A stretch of 50,888 bases of DNA from UBA57 sp963577725 (GCA_047517285.1 JAKZTE010000015.1:1-50888), one strand, 5' to 3'; shown: positions 36,576 to 46,979, numbered from the stretch's first letter. Made by a program: numbers and translations. Notes: a model not told the origin generated them from the letters alone.

Positions 36576-37688
36576 TCAATAAATAGTTTTTAGAGCATGA
36601 TTAAGTTTGTTTCCTATATTTTGGACATCGTCTTCAGACAATCCAGAATGAATAGGAATAGAAAGAACTTTAGAAGAAGCCAGATCTGTATTGGGTAAAT
36701 TATAACTATTATTCATGCCATGATAATAAGGCATTTTATGAATGGGCATGCGATAGTAAACTGCAGTATTGATGCCCTGTTTTTCCATATAGTTCATAAT
36801 TTCAGAACGGGATTTATCAAGAGAAATAGTGTATAAATAACGATTAAGAAAAGTATTCTCAGGTTCTACGGGAAGATTAAGATTAGAATTACTAATCATA
36901 TCAGAAAGTATATTAGAATTTCTTCGCCTAATTCGAATGAAATCATTAAGTTTACTCAATTGAATAGATGCAATAGCAGATTCAATCTCAGGCATTCTTA
37001 GATTTAGTCCAAATCTAGTAGTTTGACCAGACTCATCAAGACCGTGATTTCGAATTCGAAGTAATTCTTCATATAATGTTTCATCGTTAGTAGTAATCAC
37101 TCCGCCTTCTCCAGAAGTGATAACTTTAGTAGGGTATAGACTAGTGCAGCCTAGATTTCCCAAAGTTCCGCATTTCTTTCCGTTAATAGATGAACCAAGA
37201 GACTGTGCGCCATCCTCGACTATTGCAATGTGATTAGGAGAAGTAATTTCAGCGATAAGATCTACGTCAACAGGATGTCCGTATAAATGAACAGGGATTA
37301 TCGCCTTAGTTTTTTTAGTTATATTTGATTTAATCGAGGATAGATCAACATTATAATTCGATGATGAAATATCAACAAATACAGGTGTTGCGCCGGTAGC
37401 TACAACAGCACTAGCAGTAGCAGTAAAACTAAATGATGGAACAATGACTTCATCTCCAGATTTTATATTCAATGATAGAAGGGATGCATATAATGCAGAA
37501 GTTCCAGAATTAATTGCAACGGCGTATTTAACATTAAGAAATTGAGCGACATCATTCTCGAAATCTTTTACGTATTTACCACCGTGGATATTTGAACTAC
37601 TAAGTAAACCACTGTCAAGAATAGTTTGAGCGGCTTTTATTTCACTTTCATCAAACATAGGTTCATTAACAGAAATTTTTTTTGGCAT
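36576..37688 (-). CDS. DegT/DnrJ/EryC1 sugar aminotransferase
   Basis: A 370-residue PLP enzyme. The N-terminal PMFDESEIKAAQTILDSG, the NSGTSALYASLL loop, IVEDGAQSLG and the Lys in SLYPTKVITSGEGG (Schiff base with PLP) all match the family. It aminates keto-sugar nucleotides for surface polysaccharide or glycoprotein glycans. With the next gene it forms a short glycan operon. The specific sugar is unknown. Confidence 0.92.
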   Translation of the reverse strand: MPKKISVNEPMFDESEIKAAQTILDSGLLSSSNIHGGKYVKDFENDVAQFLNVKYAVAINSGTSALYASLLSLNIKSGDEVIVPSFSFTATASAVVATGATPVFVDISSSNYNVDLSSIKSNITKKTKAIIPVHLYGHPVDVDLIAEITSPNHIAIVEDGAQSLGSSINGKKCGTLGNLGCTSLYPTKVITSGEGGVITTNDETLYEELLRIRNHGLDESGQTTRFGLNLRMPEIESAIASIQLSKLNDFIRIRRRNSNILSDMISNSNLNLPVEPENTFLNRYLYTISLDKSRSEIMNYMEKQGINTAVYYRMPIHKMPYYHGMNNSYNLPNTDLASSKVLSIPIHSGLSEDDVQNIGNKLNHALKTIY

Positions 37689-37698
37689 AAATAATCTC

Positions 37699-38922
37699 TT
37701 AGCCTTTTACTATTGATTTAAAATCATGGCCCGACGGATTTTGGAAGATTCGAAGGTCGAAATATTTTGTAGATGCAATAAGATGATCGAATATATCGGA
37801 CTGAATATTTTCGTAATTGGCCCATTTATTGTCATTGCTAAAAACATAGATTTCAATTGGAAGGCCATTCTCAGAAGCCGGCAATTGTCTAATTAGAAAT
37901 GTCATATTTTCGTTTATATTTTCATGATTTCGAAGATATGCAACTATATATGCGCGAAAAGTACCAATATTTGTTAGATTTCTTGAATTTAAATAATGAA
38001 AATCATCGCCTTTCTGCATATTCTTATTAAATTTGGATAACGAGGTCTTTTTATCTTTAAGATATGAGGATAACAAATCAATTTTATTTAGATTAGATAT
38101 CAGTTTATCGTCGCAGAGTTTTATAGATGTAATATCTATGTTGATGGATCTTTTTATTCGACGTCCGCCACTTTGTTCCATTCCACGCCAATTTTTAAAA
38201 GAAGAGTCAATTAGCTTATGAGTAGGAATGACAGTGATTGTTTTATCCCAATTTTGAACTTTAATTGTGTGTAAAGCGATTTCTATAACATCGCCGTCTG
38301 CTCCAAAAGCAGGCGCTTCAATCCAATCGTGAAGTTGAACAAGTTTATTAGATGTTATTTGTAGATTTGCAATTAAAGATAATATTGTATCGCGGAAAAT
38401 TAGCAATAATACAGCGCCAAGTGCACCGACACTGCCAACAAGCCCCCAAGGAGAGATGCCAGACAATATTGATAGAATTATTAATCCAGTCAATATTATA
38501 ACAAAAATTTTAAATATTTGCATATAACTTTTCAAAGGTATTTGTTTATATCTGCCAGAATAAGCGTCAGCAAAGGAAGACAAGATTGAATCAATTATAC
38601 GATTGAATATCAAAATGGTCAATATATTAACAGCAGTGTCAATGGTTGATATTGTAACGGGCAAATTGGAAGTAAGTATATAAGAAAAATTATCAATTAT
38701 AAGAAGTGGAACTAAATAAGAAATTCTCAAAAATAGATGATTCTTAATTAATATATCATCCAGTTTAGTTTTTGATTTCTTAATTTGAGATGTAATTAAA
38801 CGAATAAGAAATTTACGAGTGATTTTGAATGATGCATATGATGCAATGATCAGAAATAATAATGGAAGAATATTAGATAATATTGGATAATCGAGCAGCA
38901 TAGAATTTATTAACGCAATCAT
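37699..38922 (-). CDS. MscS-family mechanosensitive channel
   Basis: A 407-residue membrane protein. About five hydrophobic segments come first; the pore helix region GSVGALGAVLLLIFRDTILSLIANLQI is followed by the beta domain (VQLHDWIEA, GDVIEIALHTIKVQNWDKTITVIPTHKLIDSSFKNW) typical of MscS, and a longer C-terminal domain. It releases solutes under hypo-osmotic stress. It lies ten bases upstream of the aminotransferase gene, on the same strand. Confidence 0.92.
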   Translation of the reverse strand: MIALINSMLLDYPILSNILPLLFLIIASYASFKITRKFLIRLITSQIKKSKTKLDDILIKNHLFLRISYLVPLLIIDNFSYILTSNLPVTISTIDTAVNILTILIFNRIIDSILSSFADAYSGRYKQIPLKSYMQIFKIFVIILTGLIILSILSGISPWGLVGSVGALGAVLLLIFRDTILSLIANLQITSNKLVQLHDWIEAPAFGADGDVIEIALHTIKVQNWDKTITVIPTHKLIDSSFKNWRGMEQSGGRRIKRSINIDITSIKLCDDKLISNLNKIDLLSSYLKDKKTSLSKFNKNMQKGDDFHYLNSRNLTNIGTFRAYIVAYLRNHENINENMTFLIRQLPASENGLPIEIYVFSNDNKWANYENIQSDIFDHLIASTKYFDLRIFQNPSGHDFKSIVKG

Positions 38923-38970
38923 TGAACAATCCCTAATATTAAATGTAACAACTTGCTATTATAGAATTCT

Positions 38971-39999
38971 TCAGATAGATGAGAATAATTCGGATTTATT
39001 TGAAAAATGTGCACGAATTGGAGAGATAATGTCGTTAAGTTCTCGTCCAACAGATAATTTTAGATCAAGTGGATGGATTTTTCCATTTTTGTATTCAGAT
39101 TCTAATTCTTCATAAGTAGAGAACAGCATATCACCGCCAAATTTACTAGGTCGTTCAATTGTAAAAGAATTGGAATCACGAAATATCAGATATTTGCAAT
39201 ATTCCAGAATTGGATTGTTATCAGAAATTCCTTCTGGACACCACGCAATTTTTATTTTAGATTTAATCTCTTCTTCAGAATCATGAATGAATATTGAATT
39301 TTTTGGATTGGATTTACTCATTTTCGTGAAGGTTGTATCAGTAGGGCCTTCTGCATTTATCAGACCAGGAATAAGATGCTGATGTACTGCTACAGGAACT
39401 TTCCATTTCAGTTTAGGAAATACCTCACGAACAAGCATATGGATTTTACGTTGATCGGTTCCAGCATGTACAATATCTAGATCAAGTTCTTTGATGTCAA
39501 CTGCCTGCATCGAAGGATAAAGATATTGTGATAAACTTAACTGATCTTTTTCAGTTCTTCCCATAATGGTCAGACACCTAACAGCACGAGATAAAGTCAT
39601 ATTTTTTGAGAATTTGATAAGATTCATCCAATATTCGTCATTATTATGATATAGAGAATTACTTTTTATGACATCAATGCCAGGACAGAAAAATTTGAAA
39701 GCTTCTTCATAGTAATTTGTAACTTGTTTAATTTTATCCCAATTACCTTCAAATTTATTATTAATGAAACTATGCCAATCTGCGAGATAAACAGATGACT
39801 GAATGCCAGCATTGATGAAATCATTAATTTTAAAACCAGATATTAGGAGACTGCCTAAATGTAATTTTCCAGAGAGTTCAATTCCAATATAGTGTTTAGG
39901 AGAATGATTAGTTTCAAAAAGGGTTCTAAGTTCGTCTTCTTGAATTAATTCTTCAGTAGGAGGTTTTTTGACTAAAGCGATCTTATTCTCTATATCCAT
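38971..39999 (-). CDS. tyrS: Tyrosyl-tRNA synthetase, archaeal type
   Basis: A 342-residue class I synthetase. The HIGH-equivalent is HLGS within GIELSGKLHLGSLLISG, the tyrosine-binding region has SLSQYLYPSMQAVDIKELDLDIVHAGTDQRKIH, and KMSKS occurs in TFTKMSKSNPKNSIF. The compact C-terminal part is that of archaeal/eukaryotic TyrRS. It stands alone between MscS and the small membrane protein. Confidence 0.95.
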   Translation of the reverse strand: MDIENKIALVKKPPTEELIQEDELRTLFETNHSPKHYIGIELSGKLHLGSLLISGFKINDFINAGIQSSVYLADWHSFINNKFEGNWDKIKQVTNYYEEAFKFFCPGIDVIKSNSLYHNNDEYWMNLIKFSKNMTLSRAVRCLTIMGRTEKDQLSLSQYLYPSMQAVDIKELDLDIVHAGTDQRKIHMLVREVFPKLKWKVPVAVHQHLIPGLINAEGPTDTTFTKMSKSNPKNSIFIHDSEEEIKSKIKIAWCPEGISDNNPILEYCKYLIFRDSNSFTIERPSKFGGDMLFSTYEELESEYKNGKIHPLDLKLSVGRELNDIISPIRAHFSNKSELFSSI

Positions 40000-40026
40000 A
40001 TGATAGTTTCACGGTGAAAAGAATAT

Positions 40027-40398
40027 TTAAGAGATATCTACACGTGCGTTGCGAGATGTTTGTAAAAGTAAATAGATTAGAGATAAAGTAAATATAAGAT
40101 TTAAGATAAATATACCAAGTTCAATAACAATGATTCGGCTTAATAGAGCAGAAGAAGAGAAATATACTTGATAAGAAGTTAAGACCAAATCATATAACAA
40201 TACAGGAAGAAATAGTTTTTTCGCATATTGGTTTATTTTCGTAGAAGTAATTGGAAGTTGAGAACATGCAACAAACAATGAAAGAATTCCTGGAATAAAT
40301 AATAACGGAGAACCTTGCTGAATCAAGCTAGAAACTATCCAGTAAATACCAATTATCGCAAATAAAACGGTGATAGATTTGTTCATTACAATAGACAT
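40027..40398 (-). CDS. Four-helix membrane protein of unknown function
   Basis: A 123-residue protein with hydrophobic helices at about 8-25, 30-48, 62-80 and 86-112, linked by short loops and ending in a polar tail. A second ATG at 40386 is available. No motif or family recognised. The gap to tyrS is 27 bases, so they may be co-transcribed. Confidence 0.6.
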   Translation of the reverse strand: MSIVMNKSITVLFAIIGIYWIVSSLIQQGSPLLFIPGILSLFVACSQLPITSTKINQYAKKLFLPVLLYDLVLTSYQVYFSSSALLSRIIVIELGIFILNLIFTLSLIYLLLQTSRNARVDIS

Positions 40399-40449
40399 CC
40401 ATTAATTACTGATATTGTTTTATGTTTGCTTTGATATATAAAAGTACAG

Positions 40450-43002
40450 ATGACTGAACAAATCGATAAGAATAGCATGGTTCTATTATCAGCTTCTTAC
40501 GATGGTATACAAAAAAAGGCATATCTAAAATTTTACGATGAGAGAACAGATACCATAAAGTTATGGTATGACAACACAGAACACAAGCCATATTGTTTAG
40601 TTAAAAAAGGCATTGATGAAAAACTACTAGAATCAATCAAAAATCAAAATAAGGTTCTAGCCGTTGAAGAAACGACAAAAATTGACTTATTAAATGATAA
40701 AGAGGAAAATATGCTAAAGATCATTGCGGACAATCCATTGGAGATCATAGGCATACGAGATAGAGTACCTGCTTGGGAAGCGGACATAAAATATTATGAA
40801 ACGTACATGTACGATAAATCACTAATTCCTGGAATATACTATAAAATCATAAATAATCAAATTATTCCGACCAGATTTACAACTCCAAAAGAAACGAATG
40901 AGATGTTGCAAAAAGGAATAGAAAATGCAGATATTGATATAAAAAATAAGATCAACGAATGGGCAGAACTTCTCAGTCAGCCACTACCGAAAATAAAGAG
41001 AGTTGCATTAGATATCGAAGTGCATTCTGACAAAGCAGACAGATTCCCAGATGCGGATGAAGCAAGATATCCGATCATATCAGTAGGATTTGCAGCTAGT
41101 GATGGGTTCAATCAAGTATGTATTCTTCGAAGAGAAGGAATAGAGACTGGAATTAATGAATTAGAGAAAAACATAGAAGTTATTTTTGTAGATGATGAAA
41201 AATCACTAATCGAAAGTGTATTCAGAGTTATTGAAAGATATCCATGTATTATTACATACAATGGTGACGATTTTGATTTAAAATATATCTACAACAGAGC
41301 AATAAAATCAGGAATGAAAAGAGGCGACATACCTATTCAAATCCCCGGGTCAGGATTTAAAAGAACAATTGAGGCAAATTTAAAACAAGGAATACATTTA
41401 GATTTATATAAAACATTTCTAAACAGATCAATACAAATCTATGCGTTTGGAAATAAATACTCAGAACATAGTTTGAATGCAGTAAGTTCTGCAATAATTG
41501 GGAAAACTAAGATTGATTATGAAGGAGAGATAGGAGAGCAGACATATTATCACCTTGCAAAATATAATCACAACGATGCAGCAATAACATTAGAATTAAC
41601 AAGTTTTGACGGGGATTTACTAATGAAGTTATTATTAGTAATTTCAAGAATAACAAAGATGCCAATCAATGATTTATCCAGGATTGGAGTTTCAAATTGG
41701 ATTAGAAGCATGGTATATTTTGAACATAGGAAAATTAATGCACTAATCCCCAGAAAAGATGAATTAGCAATTAAAGAAGACGAATTAAAGGAGATGTCTT
41801 CAGAAGCAATGATTGAAGGGAAACAATATCAGGGCGGAATGGTTCTGGAACCAAAGAGAGGGGTTTATTTCGGAGTTTCTGCACTTGACTTTGCAAGTCT
41901 ATATCCAAGCATAATCAAAGTGAACAATCTATCATACGAAACTGTCAGATGTAAACACAAGGAACATCAATCAAATTTGATTAAAGGCAGTAAACATTGG
42001 GTATGTACCAATAGAAGGGGAATAATATCATTATTGGTCGGATCTTTAAGAGACATACGAGTAAATTATTACAAACCATTACCAAAGATGCCAGGATTAT
42101 CATCGGATGAAAGGAATCTATATTCAGTTGTTTCTCAGGCGTTAAAAGTAATATTAAATGCGAGTTATGGAGTATTAGGATCTCCAATATTTCCATTATT
42201 TTTCCTACCTGTTGCGGATTCAACAGCTGCAATTGGAAGAAACATAATTACTGAAACAGTTGCAGCTGCAAAAGAAAACAACATAGATGTACTATACGGA
42301 GACACTGATTCACTATTTATCAAATCGACCGATCAAAATGAAATTGATGGTTTAATTAAATGGTCACATGAAAATCAAGGAGTGGATTTAGAATTAGAAG
42401 ATAAATACAGATATGCAGTATTTTCAGAAAGAAAGAAAAACTATATCGTAGTAAAGAATAATGGTCAAGTAATAATCAAGGGATTAACTGGAAAGAAGAG
42501 TCATATACCATTATTTGTAAGAGAAGCATTTTATGAGGCAATAGATAGATTAGGAGAGGCGAAAACAGAAAAAGATTTTGAGGGTGTTAAAACAGAAATC
42601 AGAAATATTGCAAAAGAAAGTAATAATCGACTAAAGGAAGGCAAAGTACCAATTGAGAAATTAGCATTTAAAATGATGATGAGTAAATCTACAAAGATGT
42701 ACAAGACTACAATACCACAACATGTACGTGCAGCAAAATTATTAGAAGAATACAATAGAGAAAATGGCGATACAGAAGGAATGAAAGCTGGAGATATTAT
42801 TTCATTCGTGAAAACAATAGGAAAGGAAGGAGTTAAACCATTAAAACTAGCAAAAATTAGAGAGATAGACAAGAAAAAGTATGAAGAGATTATGAGAAGT
42901 ACATTTGACCAATTATTAGGGCCATTGGGATATTCATTTGATGATGTATTAGGAGTGACAAAATTAGAAGACTTGTTTTGGAATTCAAATAGTGAAAAAT
43001 AG
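40450..43002 (+). CDS. polB: Family B DNA polymerase
   Basis: An 850-residue replicative-type polymerase with 3'-5' proofreading. Exonuclease motifs are LDIE, YNGDDFD and YNHNDA; polymerase motifs are SLYPSII, KVILNASYGVLGS and YGDTDSLFI. No intein or frameshift is visible. A TATATA at 40435-40440 lies unusually close to the first ATG, so a start at ATG 40477 (MVLLSASYDG) is also possible. Confidence 0.96.
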   Translation: MTEQIDKNSMVLLSASYDGIQKKAYLKFYDERTDTIKLWYDNTEHKPYCLVKKGIDEKLLESIKNQNKVLAVEETTKIDLLNDKEENMLKIIADNPLEIIGIRDRVPAWEADIKYYETYMYDKSLIPGIYYKIINNQIIPTRFTTPKETNEMLQKGIENADIDIKNKINEWAELLSQPLPKIKRVALDIEVHSDKADRFPDADEARYPIISVGFAASDGFNQVCILRREGIETGINELEKNIEVIFVDDEKSLIESVFRVIERYPCIITYNGDDFDLKYIYNRAIKSGMKRGDIPIQIPGSGFKRTIEANLKQGIHLDLYKTFLNRSIQIYAFGNKYSEHSLNAVSSAIIGKTKIDYEGEIGEQTYYHLAKYNHNDAAITLELTSFDGDLLMKLLLVISRITKMPINDLSRIGVSNWIRSMVYFEHRKINALIPRKDELAIKEDELKEMSSEAMIEGKQYQGGMVLEPKRGVYFGVSALDFASLYPSIIKVNNLSYETVRCKHKEHQSNLIKGSKHWVCTNRRGIISLLVGSLRDIRVNYYKPLPKMPGLSSDERNLYSVVSQALKVILNASYGVLGSPIFPLFFLPVADSTAAIGRNIITETVAAAKENNIDVLYGDTDSLFIKSTDQNEIDGLIKWSHENQGVDLELEDKYRYAVFSERKKNYIVVKNNGQVIIKGLTGKKSHIPLFVREAFYEAIDRLGEAKTEKDFEGVKTEIRNIAKESNNRLKEGKVPIEKLAFKMMMSKSTKMYKTTIPQHVRAAKLLEEYNRENGDTEGMKAGDIISFVKTIGKEGVKPLKLAKIREIDKKKYEEIMRSTFDQLLGPLGYSFDDVLGVTKLEDLFWNSNSEK

Positions 43003-43039
43003 GCGCATAATATATATTCAAGAGATTAAATTGCTAGAT

Positions 43040-44008
43040 ATGGAGAAACATACTTTCCATAAAGGAAAAGTTAAGCCGATGAAGATCTGGCCCGGTATGA
43101 CAACTAATGAGTTAGTTAATGAAATGGGCAAATCGGGATCATTTATGGCAGGTACACTTTCAAAAGCAGTAGACGCGTATGAAGAGATGGTAAAAACTGA
43201 TTCTTATATATTCCTAACGCTTTCGGGCGCACTAGTCCCGGCAGGAATGAACAAAGTAATAATAGAATTAATTGAGAGAGGATTAGTAGATTCGATTGTA
43301 ACAACAGGAGCTAATCTAGTTCATGATATGATGTTGGCTTATGGAGGAAATTTTTACAAAGGAGATGCAAACATGAAAGACGAATTATTACTTGAAAAGA
43401 AGATAGATAGAATTTACGATGTATTAGTCTCTGAAGATGATTTTCAATCTAAATTTGATGAACCGTTATTAGAATTATACGACGATATAGCAAAGAATAA
43501 TGAGGGAAAGATATTATCCATCTCAGAGTTGATTAATGAGATTGCGCAGAGAATACCAGAAGAACCCGAATCAATATTAAAAGCATGTTACAAAAATAAT
43601 GTCAAATTATTTGTTCCAACTATACACGATTCAGTATTCGGATTACAGGCGGCAATTTACAATAGAAAGAATCCAGGGAAACTAAATGTAGACGTATTCA
43701 AAGATTTGCAAGACATATGGGATATAAGAGTAAAAGAAGAGAAAACAGGAGCAATAATATTAGGAGGAGGAGTTCCTAAGAATTTCGTATTCCAGTCGTT
43801 CTATTTTTCAAATAAGACGTTAGACAATGTTATACAAATAACATTAGACAGACCTGAAACAGGAGGATTATCAGGAGCTCCGCCAGAGGAAGCAGTGTCT
43901 TGGGGAAAAATTAATCCAGATGGAAACAAAATTTTTCTAGTATCAGAAGTTACATTAGCATTTCCTTTAATTGCTTCAGCGTTAATTGAGAGATTGGATA
44001 AAAAATGA
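43040..44008 (+). CDS. Deoxyhypusine synthase
   Basis: A 322-residue enzyme transferring the aminobutyl group of spermidine to a Lys of aIF5A. Diagnostic regions are TLSGALVPAGM, TTGANLVHD, ILGGGVPKNFVFQ, and the active Lys in EAVSWGKI. The open frame reaches back into polB (42992), but ATAATATATA at 43008-43017 lies 26 bases before ATG 43040, so I chose that start (MEKHTFHKGK). The agmatinase gene overlaps its stop by four bases. Confidence 0.94.
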   Translation: MEKHTFHKGKVKPMKIWPGMTTNELVNEMGKSGSFMAGTLSKAVDAYEEMVKTDSYIFLTLSGALVPAGMNKVIIELIERGLVDSIVTTGANLVHDMMLAYGGNFYKGDANMKDELLLEKKIDRIYDVLVSEDDFQSKFDEPLLELYDDIAKNNEGKILSISELINEIAQRIPEEPESILKACYKNNVKLFVPTIHDSVFGLQAAIYNRKNPGKLNVDVFKDLQDIWDIRVKEEKTGAIILGGGVPKNFVFQSFYFSNKTLDNVIQITLDRPETGGLSGAPPEEAVSWGKINPDGNKIFLVSEVTLAFPLIASALIERLDKK

Positions 44009-44871
44009 GTAAAACAGATTTCTACATGTCAAATGATCCATTAATTACAAACCTGAATAACACCGGAGACAGTAAAATAAATATTTTTGGAGTTCCGTTT
44101 GATGCAACCTCCACATACAGAGTTGGCTCAAGATTTGCTCCAAATGCAATTCGAGAGGCGTTCCAGAACATCGAAATCTATTCAAAGAGATTAGGAAAAG
44201 ACTTAGAGGAGATAAATATTAGAGATTTAGGTAATTTAACGAAAGTAGGAGAAATCAATGAAATGAATAGGATGGTTGAGGAAGTTACAAGAGAGATTAT
44301 TGCCAATGATAAGATTCCGGCCATCTTAGGTGGAGATCATTCATTAACAAACGGTTCAGTAAGAGCTTTTGATAATTGTACAGTAGTAGTATTCGATGCG
44401 CATTTAGATTTTAGAGATGAATTCGAGGGATTGAAACTAAGTCATGCTACTTTTCTCAGGAGATTGTATGAAGATGGATGTATATCAAACCTAATACACA
44501 TTGGTTCAAGAGCAGCTACAAAAGATGAATGGGGGTTCGTGGATAGAGATGATATAACAATAATTGATATGGAAAAAATCTATGACCTAAATGCAGGATT
44601 AAAACAATTCAAAGATACACTAAGTAGTTCAAATGACATATATGTCAGCATCGATTTAGATGTAATTGATCCGGCATTTGCGCCAGCGGTAGGAAATCCA
44701 GAGGCAAATGGCTTATCCAGTAGAGAAATGCTTCAATTCATTTATTGTTTAGAAAATTTCAAGCTAACAGGATTCGATATTGTTGAATTAATACCAGCGT
44801 ACGATAATGGATCTACATCGGCATTAGCGGCAAGATTACTAGCTGAACTAATTTGTATTGCAGATAAATAA
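44005..44871 (+). CDS. speB: Agmatinase (arginase family)
   Basis: A 288-residue manganese ureohydrolase. Metal-binding motifs are GGDHS, DAHLDFR and SIDLDVIDPAFAP. It converts agmatine to putrescine and urea, supplying the spermidine route that deoxyhypusine synthase uses. Its ATG overlaps the deoxyhypusine synthase stop, so the two are made together. Arginase or related guanidino substrates are possible, but the neighbour supports agmatine. Confidence 0.87.
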   Translation: MSKTDFYMSNDPLITNLNNTGDSKINIFGVPFDATSTYRVGSRFAPNAIREAFQNIEIYSKRLGKDLEEINIRDLGNLTKVGEINEMNRMVEEVTREIIANDKIPAILGGDHSLTNGSVRAFDNCTVVVFDAHLDFRDEFEGLKLSHATFLRRLYEDGCISNLIHIGSRAATKDEWGFVDRDDITIIDMEKIYDLNAGLKQFKDTLSSSNDIYVSIDLDVIDPAFAPAVGNPEANGLSSREMLQFIYCLENFKLTGFDIVELIPAYDNGSTSALAARLLAELICIADK

Positions 44872-44911
44872 TTTTCTCACATATAAACAGAAATGAAATA
44901 TATCTACTAGA

Positions 44912-46765
44912 TTACTTGAATTGAGGTCTGTCTGAGATAAATCTTGGGAGAGGAAGTTCTTCAGTTATCATATCATTAAGTAGTTGTTTGCAATGATCGG
45001 TTAATTCAGATAATGACATAACAATCATTTCTCCAGAATACCTGTCGCGAACCTGGAATTTTTTACTTTCAACCTCATTTTTACCTACTACAAGTATGAA
45101 TGGAATCCATTCTCTTTCGGCTTCACGGACCTTTTTACCTACAGAAAGATCGCGATCTTCAAAATCAACCCTAAGGCCAGAATTGGATAACTCCTCAAGA
45201 TAACCCAATGATACTTCATGAAAATCTTGAGACAATGGAATTATACGGATTTGTGTTGGGCATAGCCAGAATGGAATAGAAGGAGTTTTACCTTCCCTTT
45301 GGGCTTTTGCTGCTTTTTCCAATAAAGCATACAAACATCTTTCGATAGCACCGCTTGGGGAATTATGTAAGATTATAGGGGTTTTCTTATCACCGTTATC
45401 ATCAACATAAGTAATTCCATATCTCTCAGCGTTCTCAACGTCAATCTGATCAGTGGAAAGAGCGGAAGCCTTACCAAGATTATCAATGAAATTAAATTCC
45501 CATTTGAACACAAAGTAAAAGAATTTTTCAGGCCAGATTTCAATGAATATAGGGCCATTCCAATCTTTTGCAATTTGTTTTATGAAATCAACATTCTCGT
45601 CATAGAAATCTTGAGTGACTCGAATTGCCAACTCATAATCATCTTGACTAAAACCGATTCCCAGAAGAACGTCTCGAGAAAGAGTGAATCTTTTCAAAAT
45701 TTCAGTTTTAGAGGATTCTATATCTTTACATAAGGCATGACAATCAGGCATTGTAAAAGCACGCAATCTTCTTAGACCAACCAATTCACCAGATTTCTCA
45801 CGACGAAAACTATAGCGGGTTAATTCGTATAATTTAACAGGTAATTGTTTATGAGAAATTATAGAGTCATGAAGCATAAGAAATTGTCCGAAACATGCGC
45901 TAAATCTCAAGAATAGTTCTTTATTGTCAGAATTAACAGTGTATTGTCTTGCTGGAAAACGGTTCAAGTAACTTGCAAGACTAGGATGATTAGAATCATA
46001 CATAATAGGAGTTTCTACTTCTAATGCACCGTATTTTTTAACTTGGGATGTAACATAACGTTCTAGTAAAGATTTAATGAATCGACCTTTAGGATAAAAA
46101 CGAAGATTACCGGAATCAGAACCAGGTTCATAGTCAACAAGAGATAGTTTTTTCATTAATTCAACATGTGGAGGATGAGATGTTACAACTCTAGATTTAC
46201 TTGACTCATATTTCTGCAATGCCTTAAGATTTTTGTAATTATTAAAATTGAATTTCTCAACTGATTCTGTATTTCCATCAACAGACATAATTACATATTT
46301 AGACTCTAAACGTTCTTCAGATTTTAAAGCGTCATTCTGATATGTTTCATTGCGGTCAGATGTGATTATTTTTAATTGTTCAGCTAATGGATGGCCCTTA
46401 ACACTAATAGTAAATGACTTATTCCAACCAAAAGGACTACTTTGGACATCATTGCCTTCGGCAGATAAACTATCCTTGAGTTGATTTAATAAAGATATAG
46501 CTTTAGAGGCCTTGGCAAGGTTATCGCTCAAATGCGAATATGGATAAACCACAACACGGTAACAATTTAAATTATTAAGTGAAGATTTGATTTCAGAAAG
46601 AGAATTTATGATTGTATTTTCATCATCTTGAGATTCTAAACAAGTAAATAAAACTACAACATCTTCGTATCTTTTTAGATCAGTATCTGATTCTTCAGCT
46701 ATATCAATTTCTTTTTTGATGGCTTGATATTCAATATAATTAGAATGCAATAGTAAAATTCGCAA
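44912..46765 (-). CDS. thrS: Threonyl-tRNA synthetase, archaeal type
   Basis: About 617 residues. The N-terminus is the archaeal D-aminoacyl-deacylase-like editing domain (LRILLLHSNYIEYQ), not the bacterial TGS/editing pair. The class II core has HPSLASYL, RYSFRREKSGELVGLRRLRAFTMPDCHA (motif 2) and HNSPSGAIERCLYALLE (motif 3), then the anticodon domain beginning WLCPTQIRIIPL. The longer frame to 46888 overlaps the small zinc gene; TTG 46765 starts the conserved domain ten bases after that gene's stop. Confidence 0.95.
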   Translation of the reverse strand: MRILLLHSNYIEYQAIKKEIDIAEESDTDLKRYEDVVVLFTCLESQDDENTIINSLSEIKSSLNNLNCYRVVVYPYSHLSDNLAKASKAISLLNQLKDSLSAEGNDVQSSPFGWNKSFTISVKGHPLAEQLKIITSDRNETYQNDALKSEERLESKYVIMSVDGNTESVEKFNFNNYKNLKALQKYESSKSRVVTSHPPHVELMKKLSLVDYEPGSDSGNLRFYPKGRFIKSLLERYVTSQVKKYGALEVETPIMYDSNHPSLASYLNRFPARQYTVNSDNKELFLRFSACFGQFLMLHDSIISHKQLPVKLYELTRYSFRREKSGELVGLRRLRAFTMPDCHALCKDIESSKTEILKRFTLSRDVLLGIGFSQDDYELAIRVTQDFYDENVDFIKQIAKDWNGPIFIEIWPEKFFYFVFKWEFNFIDNLGKASALSTDQIDVENAERYGITYVDDNGDKKTPIILHNSPSGAIERCLYALLEKAAKAQREGKTPSIPFWLCPTQIRIIPLSQDFHEVSLGYLEELSNSGLRVDFEDRDLSVGKKVREAEREWIPFILVVGKNEVESKKFQVRDRYSGEMIVMSLSELTDHCKQLLNDMITEELPLPRFISDRPQFK

Positions 46766-46775
46766 ATTTGTGCAC

Positions 46776-46979
46776 CTAGTATCTTGCTCGTTCGGATTTT
46801 CGTAATTCTTTTGTGGATTTTTTCCAGGATTTATAATGTTCGGTGCAGAAATACACTTTATTTGAATCTGATGAGATAGAAAATTCACTTGAATCTACAT
46901 TTTTACTACTAATAGATTTTACAGCAGAATTTGAACAGTTATCCAATGAACATTCAACTCCCTTGCTAATTTTTCCCAT
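46776..46979 (-). CDS. Small zinc protein upstream of thrS
   Basis: About 67 residues, starting MGKISKGVECSLDNC and ending with a CTEHYKSWKK segment, so three Cys and a His can bind one zinc. CTTTAATATTA at 47003-47013 lies 26 bases before ATG 46979, which decides the start against the longer 73-residue frame. It is the first gene of a two-gene unit with thrS. Function unknown. Confidence 0.7.
   Translation of the reverse strand: MGKISKGVECSLDNCSNSAVKSISSKNVDSSEFSISSDSNKVYFCTEHYKSWKKSTKELRKSERARY

Noticed and set aside
42992..43039. Extended deoxyhypusine synthase N-terminus
   Set aside because: It overlaps polB and lies upstream of a well-placed TATA element; the family N-terminus begins at ATG 43040.
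46766..46888. Extended ThrRS N-terminus
   Set aside because: It overlaps the small zinc gene in another frame; the conserved editing domain begins at TTG 46765.
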